Source: Mycobacterium sp. URHD0025 (GTDB lineage: Bacteria; Actinomycetota; Actinomycetes; Mycobacteriales; Mycobacteriaceae). Taken from it: a DNA stretch of 64,000 nucleotides. A program made the position numbers and the translations under genes. The stretch covers positions 107,668-171,667 of the forward strand of contig NZ_AUEQ01000010.1 of assembly GCF_000426065.1 (NCBI RefSeq), read 5' to 3'. The notes under the pieces are model-generated. The model was not told the origin of the DNA. It saw nothing but the letters and a program-made list of their open reading frames with translations, and did not search any database. Shown here piece by piece: positions 56,870-64,000 of the stretch; positions within the stretch are counted from its first letter, which is position 1; each line of letters begins with the position of its first letter.

Positions 56870-57271
56870 ATGCCACTCTCCGATCATGAGCAGCGCATGC
56901 TCGATCAGATCGAGAGCGCGCTCTATGCCGAGGACCCCAAGTTCGCCTCGAGCGTTCGTGGTGGGACCTTGCGTGCGCCATCGGCACGGCGCAGGCTGCA
57001 GGGCGCGTTGTTGTTCGTGCTCGGTTTGGCGCTGTTGGTAGTCGGTGTCGCGGTGAAGTCACTGTGGCTCGGTGGTTTCCCGGTTCTGTCCGTGTTCGGC
57101 TTCGTGGCGATGTTCGCCGGTGTGGTGTTCGCCGTCACCGGCCCCCGTGTCGCCGGCGGCCGTGATCGCGCGGCTCAGGGTCCTGGCAGTGGACCGCGTC
57201 AGCGTCGTCAGCGCGGCGGGTCGTTCACCACTCGGATGGAAGACCGGTTCCGTCGCCGTTTCGACGACTGA
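56870..57271 (+). CDS. DUF3040 membrane protein (Rv2169c type)
   Basis: A 133-residue protein starting MPLSDHEQRMLDQIESALYAEDPKFAS, the exact DUF3040 pattern, with two helices at about 46-66 and 72-93 and a basic, Gln/Arg-rich C-terminal tail. Widespread in Actinobacteria next to division genes; function unknown. ATG at 56870 follows AAGGAGGGA. A -10-like TACAAT lies near 56748 in the divergent interval with the GNAT gene (228 bp). Confidence 0.9.
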   Translation: MPLSDHEQRMLDQIESALYAEDPKFASSVRGGTLRAPSARRRLQGALLFVLGLALLVVGVAVKSLWLGGFPVLSVFGFVAMFAGVVFAVTGPRVAGGRDRAAQGPGSGPRQRRQRGGSFTTRMEDRFRRRFDD

Positions 57272-57288
57272 GCCGGCCGACGGTTTCA

Positions 57289-57324
57289 GGGGGTAGCCCG
57301 TAACGGGGCTGCCCCCCTTTTTTT
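57289..57324 (+). terminator. intrinsic terminator after the DUF3040 gene
   Basis: GGGGGTAGCCC (57289-57299) pairs with GGGCTGCCCCC (57306-57316) around a short loop, one mismatch (T-G), then seven T at 57318-57324. A textbook rho-independent terminator, separating the DUF3040 gene from the mraZ cluster. Confidence 0.85.
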
Positions 57325-57398
57325 GTGCGTTCCGGCGGGGGCCCGGACGGCCATGCCGAGATCGCCCCAGCGACACGCCGGACAGTTCTCCCGTGCGC

Positions 57399-57472
57399 GT
57401 GCGTGGGGCGGTGTGGGGGAGAACGCCCGATTCTCAGGGATTCTCGCCCCACAACGCCCCACCGCCTCGCCA
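57399..57472. repeat. inverted array of GTGGGG boxes upstream of mraZ
   Basis: Two forward GTGGGG boxes (57403, 57413; 10 bp apart) face reverse-strand boxes CCCCAC at 57447 and 57457 and CGCCAC at 57467, also 10 bp apart. The arms GTGGGGCG-TGTGGGG-GAGAA and their reverse complement make an imperfect dyad of about 22 bp around an 18-nt centre. Same motif and phase as the MraZ operator 130 bp downstream. Confidence 0.7.
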
Positions 57473-57587
57473 CAGGGCTCTACCTGCGGCTTTTCTTTTT
57501 CTACTGTCTGTCGGCGGAACTTGGCGCGCGCTCTGGGTGGTTTTCGGGGGGCGTTGGTGGGGAGAAACCTCAATCTCTGAGGACTAA

Positions 57588-57633
57588 ATGGAGCAAAGTG
57601 GGGGATCGTGGGGTAAAGTGGCGGCCAACGGGG
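57588..57633 (+). promoter_or_regulatory. MraZ operator upstream of mraZ
   Basis: Boxes at exact 10-bp steps: ATGGAG (57588), GTGGGG (57598), GTGGGG (57608), GTGGCG (57618), ACGGGG (57628). The core AAAGTGG at 57595 and 57615 matches the repeat described for MraZ/MraR sites (TGGG boxes with 5-nt spacers). About 74 bp before the mraZ start, so MraZ probably represses or tunes its own operon. Promoter hexamers are uncertain; GACTAAAT (57582) is a possible -10. Confidence 0.7.
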
Positions 57634-57706
57634 AAATCGGAGCCCCGTTCGGAGGGCAGAAGGCGAAGCGACTCGGGATCCGAACCGAGTGGCGGGAGGT
57701 GTCCAG

Positions 57707-58138
57707 ATGTTTCTGGGTACCTACACGCCCAAGCTCGACGACAAGGGGCGGCTCACGCTGCCCGCCAAGTTCCGCGACGCACTGGCAGGAGGGTTGATGG
57801 TCACCAAGGGCCAAGATCACAGCCTTGCCGTGTATCCGCGGGACGAGTTCGAAAAGGTGGCCCGGCGCGCTGCTGACGCTTCGCGTAGGAATCCCGACGC
57901 TCGGGCGTTTCTGCGTAACTTGGCGGCCGCTACGGATGAGCAACATCCAGACGCGCAGGGCCGGATCACCCTGTCGGCGGACCACCGTCGCTACGCAAGC
58001 CTGTCCAAGGAGTGCGTGGTGATCGGGTCGGTCGACTACCTGGAGATCTGGGACGCAGAAGCCTGGCAGTCCTACCAGCAGACCCACGAAGAGAACTTCT
58101 CCGCGGCCACCGATGAAGCTCTGCGCGACATCCTCTGA
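57707..58138 (+). CDS. mraZ: transcriptional regulator MraZ
   Basis: A 143-residue double AbrB-like protein (two SpoVT-AbrB halves: [24 protein letters not shown] and [21 protein letters not shown]) that binds the TGGG repeats before its own operon. ATG at 57707 has GGGAGGTG 7 nt upstream. First gene of the division and cell-wall cluster; stop falls inside the longer rsmH frame. Confidence 0.96.
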   Translation: MFLGTYTPKLDDKGRLTLPAKFRDALAGGLMVTKGQDHSLAVYPRDEFEKVARRAADASRRNPDARAFLRNLAAATDEQHPDAQGRITLSADHRRYASLSKECVVIGSVDYLEIWDAEAWQSYQQTHEENFSAATDEALRDIL

Positions 58139-58289
58139 TGCGGCCCACGAACCGGCGGCCGGCCCGGACCTAGCCCGTGCAACGAGGCCTCTGCCCGAAT
58201 TGGCCCTGGCGTACTTCCCCAACGCCAGGTCCGTTAATTCGGACAGAGACCCCGGTGCAGGGGCCAATGGAGAGCGGAGGGTTTCAGCG

Positions 58290-59324
58290 GTGCCAGATTC
58301 CCCAGATCACTCAGATTTCGAGGACCACGGGGCCTCGCACGGCGCGGACTCCCACGACCACGGCCACATCCCGGTGCTGCTCGACCGCTGCGTGGAACTG
58401 TTGGCCCCCGCGCTCACCCGCCACCACGATGACGGGACCGGCGCGGTTCTGGTGGACGCCACCCTCGGTGCGGGCGGCCACTCCGAACGTTTTCTGACCG
58501 AATTCCCCGGCTTGCAGGTCATCGGTCTGGACCGTGATCCCAACGCACTGGGCATCGCCGGGGCCCGGCTGGCCCGGTTCGGCGACCGGATGCGCCCGGT
58601 GCGAACCCGCTATGACGGAATCACCGGCGCGATCACCGAATCCGGCCACCGCCAGATCGACGGTGTGCTGTTCGACCTCGGGGTGTCGTCGATGCAGTTG
58701 GACCAGACGGAACGCGGCTTCTCCTACTCCGCGGACGCGCCACTGGACATGCGGATGGATCCCGATGCGCCGCTGACCGCGGCCGACATCCTCAACACCT
58801 ATGACGCCAAGTCGATCGCCAGGATCCTGCGCGATTTCGGCGAGGAGCGCTTCGCCGGCCGCATCGCCGACAAGGTCGTCAAACGTCGTGCACAGCAACC
58901 GTTTTCCACCACACGAGAGTTGGTCGAACTGCTTTACGAAGCGATCCCGGCACCGGCACGCCGCACCGGTGGGCATCCGGGCAAGCGCACCTTCCAGGCG
59001 CTGCGGGTCGCGGTCAACGGCGAGCTGGATTCGCTGCGGTCCGCGCTGCCCGCCGCCCTTGCCGCTCTGGTCGACGGTGGACGGATCGTGGTGATGTCCT
59101 ACCAGTCGCTCGAGGATCGGATCGTCAAGCAGGCGTTCGCCGCGGCCACCGCATCGAGGACGCCGCCCGGCCTGCCCATCGAGTTGCCCGGCCACGAACC
59201 CGAATTCGTCACATTGACCCGCGGCGCCGAGAAGGCCCGCCAAGTTGAGATCGATCGCAATCCGCGTAGCGCTCCGGTGCGGCTGCGTGCACTGGAAAAG
59301 GTTGGGGAAGGGGGCAACTCATGA
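58290..59324 (+). CDS. rsmH: 16S rRNA m4C1402 methyltransferase RsmH (MraW)
   Basis: A 344-residue SAM methyltransferase acting on 16S rRNA C1402. [24 protein letters not shown] (60-69), [18 protein letters not shown] and [17 protein letters not shown] motif ([11 protein letters not shown]) are present. The frame is open from 58113, but GTG at 58290 has a strong GGAGGG at 58276-58281, 8 nt away, and the upstream 59 residues are not conserved; many annotations may use the longer start. Stop overlaps the ftsL-like ATG (59321-59324). Confidence 0.92.
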   Translation: MPDSPDHSDFEDHGASHGADSHDHGHIPVLLDRCVELLAPALTRHHDDGTGAVLVDATLGAGGHSERFLTEFPGLQVIGLDRDPNALGIAGARLARFGDRMRPVRTRYDGITGAITESGHRQIDGVLFDLGVSSMQLDQTERGFSYSADAPLDMRMDPDAPLTAADILNTYDAKSIARILRDFGEERFAGRIADKVVKRRAQQPFSTTRELVELLYEAIPAPARRTGGHPGKRTFQALRVAVNGELDSLRSALPAALAALVDGGRIVVMSYQSLEDRIVKQAFAAATASRTPPGLPIELPGHEPEFVTLTRGAEKARQVEIDRNPRSAPVRLRALEKVGEGGNS

Positions 59325-60505
59325 AGGTGAAGCGACCCGAGCAGCTGCGTGAGTCAGATCGCAGGCGTCCGGTGCGTCAACCCGCGCGAGGGGGCGGTCG
59401 GCGCACCGAGCAGGCTCCGCCGCGTAAGCGTCGGCCGGGTTCCGAGCAGCGCCCCGCGCGCACCGCGCCTGCTACCGGGCCGATCCAGCGCCCCGGCACC
59501 CGCCCGGCGCGGCCCAAGAGCACCAGCCAAGCGAAGGCGCGGGCCAAGGCGCGTAAAGCCAAGGCTCCCAAGGTTGTCCGTCCGCCACTGCGAGTCCGGC
59601 TCCGGGAACGTCTGCTGGTCCGGTTGGCCTCGATCGAACTCAATCCACGCGTTCTGTTCTCCCGGGTGCCCTTCGTCGTGCTGGTGATCGCGGCGCTGGG
59701 CCTCGGCCTCGCGGTCACCCTGTGGCTGTCCACCGGATCGGCCGAGCGGTCCTACCAGCTGGGCCATGCCCGTCAGGTCAACGAGGGCCTCATGCAACAG
59801 AAAGAGGCGCTGGAACGCGATGTGCTCGAGGCGCAGGCCGCTCCTGCGCTGGCCGAGTCCGCCCGCAACCTGGGCATGATCCCGTCGCGCGACACCGCGC
59901 ACCTGGTGCAGGATGCGGCCGGCAACTGGACCGTCGTCGGCACCCCCAAGCCCGCCGAAGGCGTGCCTCCGCCCCCGCTGAACGCGCCGCTACCGGAAGA
60001 GGCCCCGCCCGCCCCGCCGGCGCCTCCGGCACCACGAGTTCTCGATCCGCGCGAGCTGACGGTGCGCACGCCGCGCGCCGGTTCCCCTGCGGTACCCGGC
60101 TTTCCGGTTCCGCAAGCCGACGCCGCCCACGGCGTACCCGGGGCCGTTGCTCCCGTGCCCGGGCCGGTACCGGTGGCGCCGGCCGCACCCGACGTGCTCG
60201 CGGCCCCCGCGCCGGGGTCGGTGCCCAATGCAGCCGTTGACCCGGCACAAGTCGCACCGCAAGCCGCATCGGATCCGACCCATCTACCGGCGCCCGGTGT
60301 GCCCACCGCGCCAGGGCCGGTCCTGGCCGGACCGGCCGCACCACCGCCGGCCGTAGCGGCACCGGCCGTAGCCGCACCGGCCGCACCGGCGCCGGCCTTG
60401 GCGGCACCGGGTCCCGCTGTCCCGCTGGAACAGTTCAGCCCGCCCGCGGCGCCGGCGTTCCATGCGCCGGCCGCCGCCGTCAGTGTCCCGGTGCCCGCCG
60501 CATGA
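59321..60505 (+). CDS. ftsL: FtsL-like division protein (Rv2164c type)
   Basis: A 394-residue single-pass protein: basic Arg/Pro/Lys-rich cytoplasmic part (1-110), helix at about 116-137, a short coiled coil (about 145-172) as in FtsL/FtsB, then an exported Ala/Pro/Val tail of about 190 residues with few charges. Position between rsmH and pbpB, and topology, fit FtsL, although the homologue is longer than E. coli FtsL (121 residues). ATGA overlaps at both ends (59321-59324 and 60502-60505) couple it to rsmH and pbpB. Confidence 0.82.
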   Translation: MKVKRPEQLRESDRRRPVRQPARGGGRRTEQAPPRKRRPGSEQRPARTAPATGPIQRPGTRPARPKSTSQAKARAKARKAKAPKVVRPPLRVRLRERLLVRLASIELNPRVLFSRVPFVVLVIAALGLGLAVTLWLSTGSAERSYQLGHARQVNEGLMQQKEALERDVLEAQAAPALAESARNLGMIPSRDTAHLVQDAAGNWTVVGTPKPAEGVPPPPLNAPLPEEAPPAPPAPPAPRVLDPRELTVRTPRAGSPAVPGFPVPQADAAHGVPGAVAPVPGPVPVAPAAPDVLAAPAPGSVPNAAVDPAQVAPQAASDPTHLPAPGVPTAPGPVLAGPAAPPPAVAAPAVAAPAAPAPALAAPGPAVPLEQFSPPAAPAFHAPAAAVSVPVPAA

Positions 60506-62430
60506 GCCGGCACCCGGGGCGCCAGGGCCAGACACCGAAGCCGCAGCGGGCCAAGAAGGCCTCGCCCGGACCGGGGCACGAGGCCGGGGCTCGCCGTACC
60601 CGGGTGGCTGCTGCCCAAACCGGTTTGCGCAGCTCATCTTTCGTGTTCCGGCACCGCGCCGGAAACCTGGTCATGCTCGCGGTGCTGGTGATCGCCGCTG
60701 TCCAGTTGTTCACTCTTCAGGTTCCCAGGGCGGCCGGCCTGCGCGCCGAGGCGGCCAGCCAGCTCAAGGTCACCGACGTGAACCCGGCGATGCGGGGCAG
60801 CATCGTCGACCGCAACGGTGACAAGCTGGCGTTCACCATCGAGGCCAAAGCGCTGACGTTCCAGCCGGTCCGGGTCCGCAAGCAACTCGCCGAGGCGAAG
60901 GCGAAATCCAGTGAGGCGCCAGATCCAGATCGCCGGCTCACCGAGATCGCCAAGGAGATCGCCGGCCGGCTGGACAATCGCCCCGACGCCAAGACCGTGC
61001 TCAAGAAGCTCAGGAGCAACGAAAGTTTCGTCTATCTGGCCCGCGCGGTCGACCCCGCGATCGCGAGCGCGATCATGGACAAGTTCCCGGAAGTCGGTGC
61101 CGAGCGCCAGGATCTGCGGCAGTACCCCGGCGGCTCGCTGGCCGCCAACATCGTCGGCGGCATCGACTGGGACGGTCACGGTCTGCTGGGACTGGAGGAT
61201 TCGCTCGATTCGGTGTTGGCCGGCTCCGACGGCTCGGTGACCTACGACCGCGGTTCGGACGGCGTGGTGATTCCCGGCAGCTACCGCAACCGGCACGACG
61301 CGGTCAACGGGTCCAATGTGGAGCTCACCCTCGACGACGACATCCAGTACTACGTCCAGCAGCAGGTGCAGCAGGCCAAGGACGCCTCGGGTGCCAAGAA
61401 TGTCTCGGCAGTGGTGCTCGACGCCAAATCGGGTGAAGTACTGGCGATGTCGAACGACAACACGTTCGATCCCAGTCAGGATCTCGGTCGGCAGGAGAGC
61501 CGGCAGATGGGTAACCTCCCGGTGTCTTCGCCGTTCGAGCCCGGTTCGGTGAACAAGATCATCACGGCCTCCGCCGCGATCGAGTACGGGCTGGCCAATC
61601 CGGATGAGGTGCTGCAGGTGCCCGGCTCGATCGACATGGGCGGGGTCACGGTCCGAGACGCGTGGAATCACGGCGTGATGCCGTACACGATGACCGGCGT
61701 GTTCGGGAAGTCGTCCAACGTCGGCACTCTCATGCTCGCCCAGCGGGTCGGTCCGGATCGGTTCTACGACATGGTCCGCCGGTTCGGCCTCGGTCAGCGC
61801 ACCGGCGTCGGCCTGCCCGGTGAGAGCTCGGGTCTGGTGCCGCCCGTCGATCAGTGGTCGGGCAGCTCATTCTCCAACTTGCCGATCGGACAAGGTCTTT
61901 CGATGACGTTGTTGCAGATGACCGGGATGTACCAGACCATCGCCAACGACGGGGTGCGCATGCCTCCGCGGATCATCAAGTCCACCATCGCGCCGGACGG
62001 CACCCGCACCGAAGAGCCGAAGCCGGAGGGGGTTCGGGTGGTGACCCCCGAGACCGCCCGCACCGTGCGCGACATGTTCCGTGCGATCGTGCAGCGCGAC
62101 CCGATGGGCGCGCAGCAGGGCACCGGTCCGCAGGCCGCGGTCGAGGGCTATCAGATCGCGGGAAAGACCGGTACCGCACAGCAGATCAATCCGGCATGCG
62201 GCTGCTACTACGACGACGTCTACTGGATCACTTTCGCCGGCCTGGCGCCCGCGGACGATCCGCGCTACGTCGTCGGCATCATGATGGACGCACCGCACCG
62301 CGCGGCCGACGGGTCACCGGGATCCTCGGCGGCGCCGCTGTTCCACAACATCGCTTCCTGGCTGCTGCAGCGTCACAACGTCCCGTTGTCGGCGGATCCG
62401 GGGGCGCGGTTGACCCTGCAGGCGACCTGA
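60502..62430 (+). CDS. pbpB: penicillin-binding protein PbpB (FtsI, PBP3)
   Basis: A 642-residue class B transpeptidase of the division septum. Basic N-terminus, helix about 56-74, a pedestal domain ([14 protein letters not shown]), then the transpeptidase with SxxK at Ser349-Lys352 (EPGSVNK), SxN at 404-406 (SSN), and KTG at 555-557. A CGCYYDD segment with two Cys follows the KTG motif. ATG at 60502 overlaps the ftsL-like stop. The mycobacterial homologue interacts with FtsW/Wag31. Confidence 0.96.
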   Translation: MSRHPGRQGQTPKPQRAKKASPGPGHEAGARRTRVAAAQTGLRSSSFVFRHRAGNLVMLAVLVIAAVQLFTLQVPRAAGLRAEAASQLKVTDVNPAMRGSIVDRNGDKLAFTIEAKALTFQPVRVRKQLAEAKAKSSEAPDPDRRLTEIAKEIAGRLDNRPDAKTVLKKLRSNESFVYLARAVDPAIASAIMDKFPEVGAERQDLRQYPGGSLAANIVGGIDWDGHGLLGLEDSLDSVLAGSDGSVTYDRGSDGVVIPGSYRNRHDAVNGSNVELTLDDDIQYYVQQQVQQAKDASGAKNVSAVVLDAKSGEVLAMSNDNTFDPSQDLGRQESRQMGNLPVSSPFEPGSVNKIITASAAIEYGLANPDEVLQVPGSIDMGGVTVRDAWNHGVMPYTMTGVFGKSSNVGTLMLAQRVGPDRFYDMVRRFGLGQRTGVGLPGESSGLVPPVDQWSGSSFSNLPIGQGLSMTLLQMTGMYQTIANDGVRMPPRIIKSTIAPDGTRTEEPKPEGVRVVTPETARTVRDMFRAIVQRDPMGAQQGTGPQAAVEGYQIAGKTGTAQQINPACGCYYDDVYWITFAGLAPADDPRYVVGIMMDAPHRAADGSPGSSAAPLFHNIASWLLQRHNVPLSADPGARLTLQAT

Positions 62431-62482
62431 CCGCGATAGTCGTGGGTGGTGCGGTCGGCGGACCGCAGATGGGTACTGTGGC

Positions 62483-64000
62483 ATGGCCATGAAGCTGCGT
62501 CCCAGCCGTCCCGCCGGCCAATACCTAGTGCCGCTCGCCGAACAGGTCCAAGCGGTCTCCGCCACCGGAAATCCGCTGCCGGAACTTCGGGTGACAGGGG
62601 TGACCCTGCGCGGTCAGGACGCCCAGCCGGGGGACTTGTTCGCCGCGCTGCCGGGTGCGGCGGTGCACGGCGCGCGCTATGCGGCCGACGCGGTCGCCGC
62701 CGGTGCGGTGGCGGTGCTCACCGACGCGGCCGGTGTGGCTGAACTGGGTGCGCTCGACGTACCGGTGCTGGTCCATCCCGAACCGCGTTCGGTGCTCGGT
62801 GAGGTTGCGGCCGAGGTGTACGGCCGTCCCTCGGAGCAGCTGACGGTCATCGGGGTCACCGGAACCTCAGGTAAGACCACCACGACGTATCTGGTCGAGG
62901 CCGGGCTGCGGGCCGCGGGCCGGGTCGCAGGACTGATCGGCACAGTGGGGGTGCGCATCGCCGGGCGGGATCTGCCGAGCGCGCTCACCACGCCCGAGGC
63001 CCCGGATCTGCAGGCGCTGCTGGCCCTGATGGTCGAAAGCGGTGTGGACACCGTGGTGATGGAGGTGTCCAGCCACGCGCTGAGCCTGGGCCGCGTCGAC
63101 GGGATCGGTTTCGCGCTCGGCGGGTTCACGAACCTGTCCCGCGATCACCTGGATTTCCATCCGACGATGGAGGATTACTTCGAGGCCAAGGCCCGTCTGT
63201 TCGATGTCCGCTCGCGCAACCACGCCGCCGCCGCCGTGGTCTGTGTCGACGACGATGCGGGCGCGGCGATGGCCCGCCGGGCCGAGAAGGCGACGACGGT
63301 CAGCGCCATGGGTGCTCCGGCCGACTGGCGGGCACGCGACATCACGGCCGTCGGGGCGGGAGCCCAGCGGTTCACGCTGGTCGACCCGTCCGGGGTGCCC
63401 CACGAGCTGGAGATCGGACTCACCGGCGACTACAACATCGCGAACGCGGCCCTGGCGGTCGCGCTGCTGGACCAGGCCGGGGTACCGCCCGATCGGGCGG
63501 CACCGGGGCTGCGTACGGCGACCGTGCCGGGCCGGCTGCAGCCGATCGACCGGGGACAGCCTTTCCTGGCGCTGGTCGACTACGCACACAAGCCCGGCGC
63601 CTTGCAGGCCGTGCTGGAGACATTGAGGGCGAGCCTGTCGAGGGAAGCTGGTCCCGATGCATCGGGTCCGCGGCGCATCGCGGTGGTGTTCGGTGCCGGC
63701 GGTAACCGGGACGCGGGCAAGCGAGCCCCGATGGGACGCGTCGCGGCGGAATTGGCCGATCTCGTCGTTGTCACCGACGACAATCCGCGCGACGAGGACC
63801 CCGCACTGATCCGGGCGGCGATCGTGACCGGAGCGGCGGAGGCTACCGCGGGGGCGGAGGTCGTGGAGGTCGGTGACCGGCGCGCGGCGATCGACCATGC
63901 GGTGGCCTGGGCCAGGCCCGGCGACGTGGTGCTGATCGCCGGTAAGGGCCACGAGAGCGGGCAGACCGGTGGCGGACGGACCCGGCCGTTCGACGACCGC
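62483..64000 (+). CDS. murE: UDP-MurNAc-L-Ala-D-Glu:meso-DAP ligase MurE (partial)
   Basis: Open for 506 codons to the window edge with no stop; about 15-20 C-terminal residues are probably missing. ATP motif [15 protein letters not shown] near 124, [23 protein letters not shown], and the substrate-selecting DNPRDED (m-DAP) signature at about 433. ATG at 62483 or 62489 is the start; neither has a strong ribosome binding site, and 52 bp separate it from pbpB. Follows pbpB directly, with no PE_PGRS insertion as in M. tuberculosis. Confidence 0.95.
   Translation, partial: MAMKLRPSRPAGQYLVPLAEQVQAVSATGNPLPELRVTGVTLRGQDAQPGDLFAALPGAAVHGARYAADAVAAGAVAVLTDAAGVAELGALDVPVLVHPEPRSVLGEVAAEVYGRPSEQLTVIGVTGTSGKTTTTYLVEAGLRAAGRVAGLIGTVGVRIAGRDLPSALTTPEAPDLQALLALMVESGVDTVVMEVSSHALSLGRVDGIGFALGGFTNLSRDHLDFHPTMEDYFEAKARLFDVRSRNHAAAAVVCVDDDAGAAMARRAEKATTVSAMGAPADWRARDITAVGAGAQRFTLVDPSGVPHELEIGLTGDYNIANAALAVALLDQAGVPPDRAAPGLRTATVPGRLQPIDRGQPFLALVDYAHKPGALQAVLETLRASLSREAGPDASGPRRIAVVFGAGGNRDAGKRAPMGRVAAELADLVVVTDDNPRDEDPALIRAAIVTGAAEATAGAEVVEVGDRRAAIDHAVAWARPGDVVLIAGKGHESGQTGGGRTRPFDDR

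Overview
The window is a high-GC actinobacterial chromosome segment whose gene order matches the M. tuberculosis interval from glnE/glnA1 down to murE (about Rv2221c to Rv2158c, recalled from memory, not searched). Family content (MmpS3, PimB', MptA/MptC, EphD, FadD15, RipC, F420 oxidoreductase) and the genes present beside or missing from that order point to a fast-growing Mycobacterium/Mycolicibacterium. No rRNA, tRNA, CRISPR array, prophage or insertion sequence was seen; this is conserved core chromosome with a few inserted accessory genes.

Layout. 1-5.1 kb: tail of glnE, then a small insertion (thioesterase, F420-type LLM oxidoreductase, methyltransferase, DoxX, D-aminoacyl-tRNA deacylase), then glnA with a clear four-part GlnR operator. 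5.2-11.4 kb: RDD and DUF4191 membrane proteins, lipoate synthesis (lipB-lipA), an epimerase-like protein and the lipoylated E2 subunit dlaT, so lipoate makers and a lipoate user lie together. 11.5-21.5 kb: ephD, a lytic transglycosylase lipoprotein, pepB, a class III adenylyl cyclase, gcvT, ilvE and the late cobalamin operon cobU-cobT-cobS. 21.5-34.5 kb: DUF3043, an IscA-type protein, adenosine kinase, asnB, and nearly the whole bcc-aa3 respiratory supercomplex (ctaC-ctaF, then ctaE-qcrC-qcrA-qcrB; ctaD is not here), with mmpS3 and DUF2561 between.

34.6-46.6 kb: trpD, an exonuclease/UvrC-type nuclease fusion, a Cys-rich small protein, the RipC-like NlpC/P60 hydrolase, a predicted HExxH membrane protein, pimB', fadD15, and a little-understood cluster (two SRPBCC proteins, an ArsA/GET3-like ATPase, a small Cys/Pro protein, a PlsC acyltransferase). 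46.6-56.6 kb: mptC and mptA (lipomannan/LAM), a poly(A)-type exoribonuclease, aroG, pknL with its DNA-binding substrate (Rv2175c type), a prenyl synthase, lppM and a GNAT acetyltransferase. 56.9-64 kb: a DUF3040 protein, a strong terminator, and the start of the division/cell-wall cluster mraZ-rsmH-ftsL-pbpB-murE; murE runs off the window.

The most interesting non-coding structures are a tandem array of small hairpins that repeats the glnA 3' end (3.5 kb), two successive 22-bp-arm hairpins between the DUF2561 gene and qcrB (30.0-30.1 kb), an in-frame 24-bp repeat ahead of qcrC (33.83-33.89 kb), and, before mraZ, a 10-bp-phased MraZ operator plus a second, inverted array of the same motif about 150 bp upstream (57.4-57.6 kb). 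Start codons below were chosen from ribosome binding sites, overlaps with neighbours and remembered family N-termini; no alignment could be run.
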